Source: an uncultured Lactococcus sp. (GTDB lineage Bacteria > Bacillota > Bacilli > Lactobacillales > Streptococcaceae). From it: a stretch of DNA of 64,000 nucleotides. The translations under genes were made by a program, and so were the position numbers. This document shows positions 35,555 to 43,287 of this stretch, in pieces. The stretch lies in NCBI RefSeq assembly GCF_934191625.1, contig NZ_CAKPUG010000002.1:124001-188000 (forward strand), written 5' to 3'. Below the pieces are notes generated by a model. The model made no database searches, was not told the DNA's origin, and worked only from the letters and a program-made list of their open reading frames with translations. Positions within the stretch are counted from its first letter, which is position 1. The number at the start of each line of letters is the position of its first letter.

Positions 35555-36652
35555 TTAAAGTAGATCTGTATTTTTGATCGCTTCGATATTTTTGGTACCA
35601 GCCAACTGCATCGTGATCGCTAATTCTTTATTAAGATGCTCAAATACCGATTTAACACCTTCTTTACCACCTAAGTTTAATCCATAAAGGACGGGACGTC
35701 CAATTGCGACAAGATCTGCTCCACTGGCCAAAGCTTTGAAAACATGCTCACCACGACGCACACCACTATCAAAAATAATAGGAACACGTTTATTGACTAC
35801 TTGGGCAATTCTTGGAAGGACGGTAAAGGAAGCTGGTCCTCCATCAAGTTGGCGGCCTCCGTGATTAGACACCCAAATCCCATCAGCTCCTGCTGCAATA
35901 GCCTCCATTGCATCAACGGGATCTTGTATACCTTTCACGATAACAGGAAGGTTTGTCCAGTTTTTAATTTTTTGAATGTCAGCGAGAACAAGCCCTTGCT
36001 TCGCTTCCGCATAAATTTCAAAAATACCTTTCCCCACACCATCTGATTCAGAAAATGCAGCCAAATTTGGCATTGGAAGTGGAAATTGGAAATGATTAAT
36101 CACATCTTCTTCACGATAGCCACCTAGTGTAGAGTCAGCCGTTAAAATAATCGCTTTTACTCCAGATTTTACGGCTTTTTCAAGCAAAAATTGATTAAAT
36201 TGGTCATCTTTACTCATATAAAGTTGAAAAAATTGTGGTGCTCCATTAACTGCTGCTTCTGCCTCTTCTACAGATGTCGAGCCGTAAGTTGAAATAGAGA
36301 AAATTGAGCCCACTTCTTCCATAGCTTTAGCTGTATCAACTTCTCCTTCCATATGAGCCAAACCTTGTGCAGCAACCGGAGCTTGAATAATTGGGGTTTT
36401 CAGATTAATTCCAAAAATGCTGGTACGTAAATCTGCAGAATCAACGCCTCGTAATACTCGAGGAGAAATTGTTTTAGTGTTAAAGGAAGCCGTGTTTTCT
36501 CGCATTGTCCACTCATCCTCTGCACCACCACGAATATAACCAAAGGCACCTTTATTCCCTTGGGCTTCCATACGCTCTTTTACACGGTCTTCAAGCGAAG
36601 CAATATTTACGATTTCTACTTTTTGTTCATCATTACTTGTCACATATGTCAT
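35555..36652 (-). CDS. lctO: L-lactate oxidase (FMN-dependent alpha-hydroxy acid oxidase)
   Basis: 365 residues, close to the 374 of Aerococcus lactate oxidase. Active-site features: GYIRGGAEDEWT (substrate Tyr near residue 39), APVAAQGLAHMEGE in the FMN loop, QLYMSKDD (Tyr), TADSTLGGYREED (Arg), the lysine of PVIVKGI, and the catalytic His in SNHGGRQLDGGP, followed by FDSGVRRGEHV. It oxidises lactate to pyruvate with H2O2; an NAD-independent dehydrogenase role is the alternative. It lies between spx and pox on the same strand, supplying pyruvate to Pox. Confidence 0.93.
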   Translation of the reverse strand: MTYVTSNDEQKVEIVNIASLEDRVKERMEAQGNKGAFGYIRGGAEDEWTMRENTASFNTKTISPRVLRGVDSADLRTSIFGINLKTPIIQAPVAAQGLAHMEGEVDTAKAMEEVGSIFSISTYGSTSVEEAEAAVNGAPQFFQLYMSKDDQFNQFLLEKAVKSGVKAIILTADSTLGGYREEDVINHFQFPLPMPNLAAFSESDGVGKGIFEIYAEAKQGLVLADIQKIKNWTNLPVIVKGIQDPVDAMEAIAAGADGIWVSNHGGRQLDGGPASFTVLPRIAQVVNKRVPIIFDSGVRRGEHVFKALASGADLVAIGRPVLYGLNLGGKEGVKSVFEHLNKELAITMQLAGTKNIEAIKNTDLL

Positions 36653-36696
36653 GGTAATTTCCTCTTTCTTTTGTATTATTTTCTCAAGTTAGTGCT

Positions 36697-37092
36697 TTAA
36701 GCTACTGCACTCTTTGTTTCTTGTAATTCAATTTGGCGATATTCTCTCGAAAAGAAACTGCGCAATTGATCTTCATTAAATCCAGCTTGAAGTTGGGGGC
36801 CTTTCACTAAAAGGGGGCGACGAAGAAGCTCTGGATGTTGGGAGATGAATTTTGTCCATTCTTTAACAGTCATATCCTCTACATTGACATTTAAATTTTT
36901 AAATGCTTGAGAACGTGTCGAAATAAGATCTTCAGTGCCGTTTTCTGTTTTAGCTAACAGTTCACCAATCTCCTTTTCACTCAAAGGATCAGCAAATAAG
37001 TTGTGTTCTGTATATTCCAGATTGTGGTTTTCTAACCAAACTTTTGCTTTCCGACAGCTGGTACATGAGGGAGTGTAGTAAAATTTAATCAT
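36697..37092 (-). CDS. spx: Spx-family redox regulator
   Basis: 131 residues with the intact redox switch SCTSC at residues 9-13 in the ArsC-like fold, the Spx-typical DLISTRSQAFKNLNV segment, and the RRPLLVKGPQLQAGFNEDQLRSFF region (about 92-115). Spx binds RNA polymerase alpha and activates thiol-stress genes. It lies 44 bases upstream of the lactate oxidase gene with no terminator between, so the two may share a transcript. Its promoter carries two palindromes. Confidence 0.93.
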   Translation of the reverse strand: MIKFYYTPSCTSCRKAKVWLENHNLEYTEHNLFADPLSEKEIGELLAKTENGTEDLISTRSQAFKNLNVNVEDMTVKEWTKFISQHPELLRRPLLVKGPQLQAGFNEDQLRSFFSREYRQIELQETKSAVA

Positions 37093-37119
37093 CTTGTCTT
37101 CTCCATTTTATTTCTATTA

Positions 37120-37168
37120 ATTATAGGAAGTGAAATTCACTTGGTCAATTTGTTTACGTTTGTAAACA
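37120..37168 (-). promoter_or_regulatory. spx promoter with two palindromes
   Basis: Minus strand: -35 TTGACC (37143-37148), 17-bp spacer, -10 TATAAT (37120-37125). AAGTGAAATTCACTT (37128-37142), a perfect 7-1-7 palindrome, fills the spacer. TGTTTAC and GTAAACA separated by 4 nt (37151-37168) lie just upstream of the -35. One site fits a repressor and the other an activator or second repressor. Confidence 0.75.
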
Positions 37169-37377
37169 CAACTATATAATAACTCCTTTTTCTCAAAATA
37201 TCAATAATTAAGTAATAAATACAGGTTAATTTTTTGATGTTTAAATAACACAAGTGTTTCAATTACATTTCCCGTATTCAACCTTCACATTTGCAGTTGC
37301 ATTTTTTTATCATAGAAGTTATAATAGAAAAGTTATAACTTTCGTACAGATAACATAGATTTATGTTGATATTATAC

Positions 37378-37421
37378 AGAGGCGAAATTATTATTTTAGG
37401 ATAATAATTTTGCCTCTTTTT
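37378..37421 (+). terminator. Leader terminator upstream of the MFS gene
   Basis: Plus strand: AGAGGC-G-AAATTATTAT pairs with ATAATAATTT-T-GCCTCT (16 pairs, one mismatch) around 7 nt, then TTTTT. It lies between a weak -10 (TATTAT, 37370-37375) and the MFS ribosome site. No complete gene ends here, so the hairpin is likely a regulatory leader. No other gene is visible in 37093-37448. Confidence 0.75.
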
Positions 37422-37448
37422 GTTTAAATTAGGAGGACATTTAACTGC

Positions 37449-38807
37449 ATGAATAAAAACAAAAAATTTCATCTCTTAGGTGCTGTCATTGCTACCGGGC
37501 TCTTATCTTTTTCAGGAGTCTTGATTGAAACCGCAATGAACGTGACCTTCCCTCAATTGATTACTGAGTTTGGACTAAGCACTTCCAAGATACAGTGGGT
37601 GACCACTATCTATCTATTAGCAATTGCGATTATTATTCCTTTATCTTCATACTTTAATCAGCGCTTCTCGTCTCGTAAGCTCTTCATATCTGGGAATCTT
37701 CTTTTCTTCCTAGGTGTCCTGATTAATTGCTTTTCACCTAACTTTACCCTCTTGCTGGCAGGACGTCTTTTACAAGGCGTCGGAACTGGGATTGCTTTAC
37801 CTTTAATGTTTCACCTTATCTTAACTAAGGCTCCCCTTGAGAAACGTGGCATGATGATGGGATTAGGAACAGTTACGACATCGATTGCTCCTGCCATTGG
37901 CCCAACTTATGGTGGTATCATCTCAAACGCATTGGATTGGCGCTATATTTACATTTTTTTACTTCCATTAATCGTTGTATCCCTAATCATTGGTCTTTCT
38001 TCACTTCCAGAAGAGAAGAAACAAACGACAAAAAAACTGGCACTTCGACCAGTTTTGGCACTTTCTGTCATGTTTTTCGTTTTCATTTCCGCCTTAAGTG
38101 CCGAACAAATACTGACCTTTGTAATTCTCTTTATTGTTGGTATTTTAAGTGCTTTACTCTTTGTTTATTATAATCGTAAAGAAACACTGATCGAATTAGC
38201 TATATTACGCCATCGCAACTTTGTTGCACTCCTCTTTGCCCTTCTGGTTTATCAAGGCCTTCTTTTAGGACTATCCTTTATTTTGCCTAACTTTATCCAA
38301 GTTTCTGCAGGCTATAGCTCTGCTGTTGCTGGACTCTTTATGTTTCCAGGAGCTCTTGTCGGAGCAAGCCTCGCCCCGATTTCGGGTAAAATTCTGGATC
38401 AGGTTGGTGCGAAGAAGCCAATTATCTTTGGTTTATTAACTGCAAGCTTTGGTATCGTTTTACTTTTTGTTTTCCTCCCCATGCATTCGCTTCTTTTATT
38501 ATTAATTGCACATATCGTTATGATGCTTGGGTTGGGTGTCTCTTACAGCAACTTAATGACCAGCAGTTTAAGTACACTTTCCTCTGAAGAGCTCTCAGAC
38601 GGAAATGCATTGGTTAATACATCACAGCAATTTATCGGAGCAATTGCAACTGCTTTAGTAGCCAACATTCTCTCTGTCTTTCAACACGCTCAAGGTTTTA
38701 AAGAGGGTACCCAATTTGGGACATCAGTCATTCTTGTTATTTTCTTCGTATTAGTGATTCTGGGTCTCTTTGCAAGTTATTCTGCATTGAACAATAAGAA
38801 AAATTAA
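37449..38807 (+). CDS. MFS drug:H+ antiporter, DHA2 (14-helix) type
   Basis: 452 residues with about 14 hydrophobic helices. EmrB/QacA-family signatures: IETAMNVTFPQL in helix 1, WVTTIYLLAIAIIIPLS in helix 2, GRLLQGVGTGIALPL near 100 and the motif-C-like APAIGPTYGGII near 145. Likely exports cationic or amphipathic toxicants. It is transcribed divergently from spx, has AGGAGG 12 bases before the ATG, and sits behind an intrinsic terminator, which suggests inducible read-through. Confidence 0.9.
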   Translation: MNKNKKFHLLGAVIATGLLSFSGVLIETAMNVTFPQLITEFGLSTSKIQWVTTIYLLAIAIIIPLSSYFNQRFSSRKLFISGNLLFFLGVLINCFSPNFTLLLAGRLLQGVGTGIALPLMFHLILTKAPLEKRGMMMGLGTVTTSIAPAIGPTYGGIISNALDWRYIYIFLLPLIVVSLIIGLSSLPEEKKQTTKKLALRPVLALSVMFFVFISALSAEQILTFVILFIVGILSALLFVYYNRKETLIELAILRHRNFVALLFALLVYQGLLLGLSFILPNFIQVSAGYSSAVAGLFMFPGALVGASLAPISGKILDQVGAKKPIIFGLLTASFGIVLLFVFLPMHSLLLLLIAHIVMMLGLGVSYSNLMTSSLSTLSSEELSDGNALVNTSQQFIGAIATALVANILSVFQHAQGFKEGTQFGTSVILVIFFVLVILGLFASYSALNNKKN

Positions 38808-38831
38808 AAAGAGCACGGAAATGCTCTTTTT
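38806..38831 (+). terminator. Terminator of the MFS gene
   Basis: AAAAAGAGCA and TGCTCTTTTT around 6 nt, overlapping the stop codon. Confidence 0.85.
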
Positions 38832-38935
38832 AATTTATATAAAAGTATTCAAAGCCTATCTAAATCAATTCTACGAGTTAATTCTATATTTTTTAGATAT
38901 CTTTACATATTTTTATTTATGTAAACTAGTTGTTA

Positions 38936-39562
38936 CTACATATTTGCATCAGATAATTTAAAGGTTACTAAAGTTTCTGCAGGATAGGCTGCTAATTGGC
39001 TTGCAAAGCTATCGTCATCATCTTTTTTAACTTTAGCTTTGAGGTTAATGCTTACCTTATAATGTTCTTCCGATAAGATATCATAAAGGGAACGTAGGTC
39101 TGCAATATCTTGGCTGCTCGCCTTAGGTAAAACAGTGTATTTTGCAAACTCGGAATCAAACCATGAACTTTCTTTTTCAAAATCAACTGGAGAATTTTCA
39201 TTGATTTGAAGTTTTAGAGTGATGCTGTAATCATAACCTTGTTGCTCAATCATTTTAGCAATTTTAACCATATCTTCGTAAGTGCCTGAAGCTTTAAGTT
39301 TTAGGGTTGCTTTATAAGTTATTCCAGCAAGTTCAAAGCTCTGTGCTATTTTAAATGGATCCTGTTCGCTACCTTCTTTATCTACTTGCGGTGGGAAAAA
39401 GTTGACTGAAATAGAATATCCTTCAGTCAATAGTTGTTCATACTGTTTAATAACTTCTTCGGCCTCAAGGTCGTCCATATATTCGTTAAACGTACGTTCG
39501 GTCAATTTGTTGCTCTCAAGAGCTTCTTCTTTAGGATAAATGATTTTTACTTGATAAGTCAT
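38936..39562 (-). CDS. Uncharacterised protein with a threefold internal repeat
   Basis: 208 residues, soluble and acidic, with no signal peptide. I do not recognise the family. Three units of about 55 residues share the order helix, (E/Q)(E/Q)GY-x-(Y/I)S-(I/V)-(T/N)-(L/F/I)-K strand, acidic loop with D and F residues, then a short strand: LTEGYSISVNFF (about 46-57), EQQGYDYSITLKL (about 107-119) and SEEHYKVSINLKA (about 168-180). It stands alone; a hairpin with weak T-run lies at 38902-38925. Confidence 0.7.
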   Translation of the reverse strand: MTYQVKIIYPKEEALESNKLTERTFNEYMDDLEAEEVIKQYEQLLTEGYSISVNFFPPQVDKEGSEQDPFKIAQSFELAGITYKATLKLKASGTYEDMVKIAKMIEQQGYDYSITLKLQINENSPVDFEKESSWFDSEFAKYTVLPKASSQDIADLRSLYDILSEEHYKVSINLKAKVKKDDDDSFASQLAAYPAETLVTFKLSDANM

Positions 39563-40005
39563 AAATGTATTATAACATACCCCATAAGATAACTTTTAAT
39601 TTAGACGAATTTTTTTAGCAAATCGTTTATAAAATTATTTTTATCTCTTGAGTGAATTTCCTAACTATTTTTAAATGTTCTTCCACTCAATTCTATCAAG
39701 TCATTTACAAACTACACCTACTTCCAATTCTGAGTTTTGATGTAGATGGTCATTGGCGACAGACCGGCTCTTGTTTAAAAATGTTTTCTTGAAAATAAAG
39801 CTGTCCAAAGAAGTCGTAATCTTAAAAATGCTCAACTTCACATATTATTAAAACATATTTTTTTGTAGCTTCACAAGGATATGTTACAGAGTGAAGCCAG
39901 AACGAAAGTCTTAATATAATATTTTTAATTTCAAAAAACAATAACAATAAAATAACGGCAATAGCCATTGCGCTACCACCGTAAATTATAAGGTACATTT
40001 ATTCA
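39563..40005. other. Intergenic stretch without a recognisable gene
   Basis: 443 bases of AT-rich sequence. Near 39956-39973 a hairpin (GCAAT and ATTGC around AGCC) is followed on the minus strand by a T-rich tail and probably ends the GH20 transcript. I see no ORF with a ribosome site. Confidence 0.5.
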
Positions 40006-41352
40006 TCATGGATTCAATAATTCTACAAAAGCTTCCACAAAAGCTTTTGTATGTTCTTGAATTTCTAAATCCGTATAATTTCCTGCTTCACCACCCCAAA
40101 TACTGATTGCTCCACCAATAATACTTGGAGATAAGGAAGTAAACATTCCTGAATTTAGATAGAAATGAACCAATTTAAAATTGTTCTTCATATCTTGAAT
40201 GGTATAAGCCATCGCATCTGGTTGGAAAGCACGATCACCTGCAATCATATACAAGTAATAACCATTATAATTGAGTAACTCAAAGCCTGCATCCATCAGT
40301 TGTTGAGCTCGTGCATTATTTGCGGTTCCCGATTGAGTGTATGCATCCGAATCATCCAAATCTAAACCACCACTCAAGCTCCAATACATCACTTGAATAT
40401 CTTTATCAAATGATTCTCCATCTTGAGAAGCAATATAATCATTATACATCCGCATCTTGAAACCATTTTGCTTTATAAATTGATTCATTTGATTACAAAA
40501 ATTCACAAAAGCAGGATTGGTTATCGGATGAATATCTGTATCTGGAGCAATGACTCCTACTTCATCTGCACCGATTGAAAAACAAGCATTCTCTTGTTTG
40601 GAGAATATATCAAAGTATTCTCCGAGCAATTGTTGGGCGAAAATAATCGAAGCTTCTTTGGAATAATCCATTGTTTTAGAAACATACATATTCGCATCGT
40701 CTTGTTTTATACTGTTATATAAATCTATTGATAATTCTTTCACGAGATTCAAAATTGCAGTCATGTGTCCCGGAATATTAATTTCTGGTATAACAAGGAC
40801 ATTTTTAGACTGGGCATAAGCCACAATTTCTCTCAAATTACCTTTTGATAAGAAAGGCATTCCTGTATTTGGATTGATATACATATTATTTTCAAATACA
40901 GCTCCCTCTACGGTTTGTCCAAGAAACTCACTTTCCATACCAACATTTTCATTATCTGTCATATGCAATTGTAAGTATGGACGTTTCGCTAAAGCGAGTG
41001 TATCAATAAATAGTTTAATGACCTCAACAGAATAATAATGGCGCCCCATATCTATATTTAAGCCCGTTAAAATGGAAGAAAGTTCAAGTTCCGCATTCAG
41101 CACCAAGCCGCCTTCTGGAAGACCATAACCGGTCGAATCCTGAGGATTTTCAAGCGCCCACTGAATATCCCCTGAAACAATCGTATAAGTGGGATTAAAA
41201 ATATCTTTCACCAGTAAGTAACCATTCGGAACGTGGTTAGCTATGCCAACCACAGTATTTTCACTTACTTCTCCTAGAGGGATTGGTGTCCCTATCCATT
41301 CCCAATCTGCATCTCGAAATTGTACGTATGCTTGTACACTTACCTCATTCAT
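40006..41352 (-). CDS. GH20 beta-N-acetylhexosaminidase, cytoplasmic
   Basis: 448 residues, no signal peptide. A short N-terminal region (about 1-60) resembles a surface-type repeat (VPNGYLLVKDI). The GH20 barrel then has LNIDMGRHYYSVEVIK near 98, PYLQLHMTDNENVG, PEINIPGHM near 197 and the catalytic Asp-Glu in SIGADEVG near 265; tryptophan-rich ends include YWSLSGG and ISIWGGE. It releases terminal GlcNAc or GalNAc from oligosaccharides. It may complement the mannoside operon at 46-55 kb, as a GH20 does in the pneumococcal N-glycan locus. Confidence 0.9.
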   Translation of the reverse strand: MNEVSVQAYVQFRDADWEWIGTPIPLGEVSENTVVGIANHVPNGYLLVKDIFNPTYTIVSGDIQWALENPQDSTGYGLPEGGLVLNAELELSSILTGLNIDMGRHYYSVEVIKLFIDTLALAKRPYLQLHMTDNENVGMESEFLGQTVEGAVFENNMYINPNTGMPFLSKGNLREIVAYAQSKNVLVIPEINIPGHMTAILNLVKELSIDLYNSIKQDDANMYVSKTMDYSKEASIIFAQQLLGEYFDIFSKQENACFSIGADEVGVIAPDTDIHPITNPAFVNFCNQMNQFIKQNGFKMRMYNDYIASQDGESFDKDIQVMYWSLSGGLDLDDSDAYTQSGTANNARAQQLMDAGFELLNYNGYYLYMIAGDRAFQPDAMAYTIQDMKNNFKLVHFYLNSGMFTSLSPSIIGGAISIWGGEAGNYTDLEIQEHTKAFVEAFVELLNP

Positions 41353-41530
41353 TTTCGTTACTCCTTTGTTTTTTATATATTTGTTTCAATAACATTACTT
41401 GCGGTTTGCATATTACTACAGCCAAATCATTATATAAATTGTGTAACTTTGAAAATTGTAATTTTAAATTCTGAACGGATAAGAATTGATAATTTAAGCA
41501 ATTAGGGGATATTTTGAGTATAAGTAATCA

Positions 41531-41553
41531 AAGTTTGGACTTTAAGCCAAACT
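41531..41553 (-). terminator. Hairpin after the 67-aa gene
   Basis: Minus strand AAGTTTGG and CCAAACTT around 7 nt; the T-run is short. Confidence 0.6.
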
Positions 41554-41565
41554 TCATTAATCCCA

Positions 41566-41769
41566 TTAATATGAAGGTTTTTCTGTAATCGTTGCTGCCA
41601 ACTCTACCAATGCTAACACCGGTTTACCTCTAAAAGTAAGGAAGAGCTTTCTTGTGCCTTTTTCATCATTAATGAGGAAATGTAGACCAACGCCTGAAAC
41701 AAACTTCAGAATATGGAAGATGATACCAATGTTAATGAAATAAGAAACGATAATCAAGAAGTTTTGCAT
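41566..41769 (-). CDS. Small membrane protein, unknown
   Basis: 67 residues with GTGAGGG before its ATG. The first 30 residues are hydrophobic (FLIIVSYFINIGIIFHIL), followed by a basic stretch KGTRKLFLTFRGK and a short end. No family recognised. It sits alone between GH20 and the glycosyltransferase, with hairpins on both sides, so it appears to be a real small gene. Confidence 0.6.
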   Translation of the reverse strand: MQNFLIIVSYFINIGIIFHILKFVSGVGLHFLINDEKGTRKLFLTFRGKPVLALVELAATITEKPSY

Positions 41770-41897
41770 TTTATTCCCTCACTTTTTTGTTTTATGTTTA
41801 CTTGTGTAATTTATTATATATAAAAGTAATTTAGATTACAAAAGATATGCAAAATGTTTTTTTCATTACATTTTAGTTGCTCAGTAAGCATCTAAAA

Positions 41898-41926
41898 AAC
41901 GTTCAACTATGAGCAGTTTGAACGTT
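41898..41926 (-). terminator. Terminator of the GT2 gene
   Basis: Minus strand AACGTTCAA and TTGAACGTT around 11 nt, followed by TTTT. Confidence 0.8.
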
Positions 41927-41969
41927 GATAATTGGCTAATTTGCTACAAATGAGCTGAGGCTTTTCTTT

Positions 41970-43067
41970 TTAAGTATGCTTCCATTTCATATCTTTTCCA
42001 GTCAGGAAAGACCATAGTGCCGCGGCATAGAAAATCAAAAGGAAGATAGCATAGACAATTTCTGGGAAATAGCTAAGTGCCACAAGGCGACATTTCCAAC
42101 CCTGATCCCAAACGGTAGTCACTTGAACGAAGAGATAAAGTATGAGAAGCACGATAGAAGTTATTCTAGACCATCCCAAAACCGCTCCCTCACTAAGTAC
42201 TACCTGAATCAAATAAATGGTAAAGGCAAAAAGAACTATTGGTGTGATAGCAAGCGCCATATAAAGTCCAAGTTGTTGGACCCAATAAATCAGGCGCATC
42301 CACGGAGGCATCTTTCTGCCGTATTCTTTAATATTTTGCAAGGCACCAATATACCACCGCTTCCGTTGATGATAAAGTGAATTATAATCTTCCATAACAT
42401 CGGTGATAGACTTGACACCTACGTGAGGTACAGAAAAGCCTAAGACGAGAATGGCTAAAGTCAGTTCATTATCCTCGGTCATACTATCGACATCATAGTA
42501 GCTTTCTCCCTTTGGCATGAGTTTGCCTTCTAGCCGCGCTTTCTTAATCTCTTTGAGGACGTCCCAACTAATCAAACTCGCTGTCCCCGACAAAACATAA
42601 ACTTCGGCTCGTTTATGGACCAAACGTGCAAAGCGTGCAAATTCCATTTGTTGTAAAATCCCAAGCAAGTTGGTTGAATTACGCCCAACAAAAATCGAAC
42701 TGACCCCACCCACACGGGCTTCTTCTATCATCTTTTTCTCAGCTTTTTCAATAAAATCAGGCTCAATCATGGTGTCTGCATCCATGACTAAAACAGCAGA
42801 GCGCTGCGCATCTAAAGTCGGAGAAAGTTGGTCTAGTGCATAGTTCAATGCACCTGCTTTCTTCTTCTCATTTTTCCCAGGCATAACCAAAACTTCTGCC
42901 CCAGCGGCCATAGCTTCTACAGAAGTCAAATCCGTTGTGTTATTCGGCACAACAAAGATACGATCTGGCAATCGTGTCTGTTCATAGATACTACTTACCG
43001 CTTCTCCGATGCTTCCTGCTTCATTCCACGCGGGAATCATCACGACGATATATAAAGATTCCTCCAT
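41970..43067 (-). CDS. Processive GT2 glycosyltransferase, membrane-bound
   Basis: 365 residues from ATG 43067, placed by AAGGG about 11 bases upstream; in-frame ATGs at 43076 and 43124 are alternatives. Motifs: IPAWNEAGSIGEA (nucleotide binding), VMDADT, TEDNELT and QRKRW, the D,D,D,QxxRW set of processive synthases such as cellulose and hyaluronan synthase. Three or four membrane helices follow at the C-terminus. It probably polymerises or starts a surface polysaccharide; the sugar cannot be told. It is next to a secreted protein of unknown function but separated from it by a terminator. Confidence 0.87.
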   Translation of the reverse strand: MEESLYIVVMIPAWNEAGSIGEAVSSIYEQTRLPDRIFVVPNNTTDLTSVEAMAAGAEVLVMPGKNEKKKAGALNYALDQLSPTLDAQRSAVLVMDADTMIEPDFIEKAEKKMIEEARVGGVSSIFVGRNSTNLLGILQQMEFARFARLVHKRAEVYVLSGTASLISWDVLKEIKKARLEGKLMPKGESYYDVDSMTEDNELTLAILVLGFSVPHVGVKSITDVMEDYNSLYHQRKRWYIGALQNIKEYGRKMPPWMRLIYWVQQLGLYMALAITPIVLFAFTIYLIQVVLSEGAVLGWSRITSIVLLILYLFVQVTTVWDQGWKCRLVALSYFPEIVYAIFLLIFYAAALWSFLTGKDMKWKHT

Positions 43068-43253
43068 ACAACTCATACCCTTTACAAATACATTTATTTT
43101 ATGTTGCTTATGTTTAACATACATTACTTTTATTCACTTAATTGTAACATTAATCTAAGTCATTTCAAATCAATTTCTCATTCTATACGGTTTTTTGAAG
43201 AACCTTCCACACACAACCCTTTCAAAATAATTTAAAAGCACAGAAAAAGACTT

Positions 43254-43279
43254 GTCCTAAAAACAAGCCTTCGTTTCAT
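43254..43279 (-). terminator. Terminator of the 531-aa surface-protein gene
   Basis: Minus strand GGCTTGT and ACAAGTC around 7 nt, then TTTTT. Confidence 0.8.
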
Positions 43280-43287
43280 AGTTCCAG

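Noticed and set aside
37278..37472. 64-codon minus-strand ORF between spx and the MFS gene
   Set aside because: It overlaps the MFS start and the leader hairpin and has no ribosome site or recognisable features.
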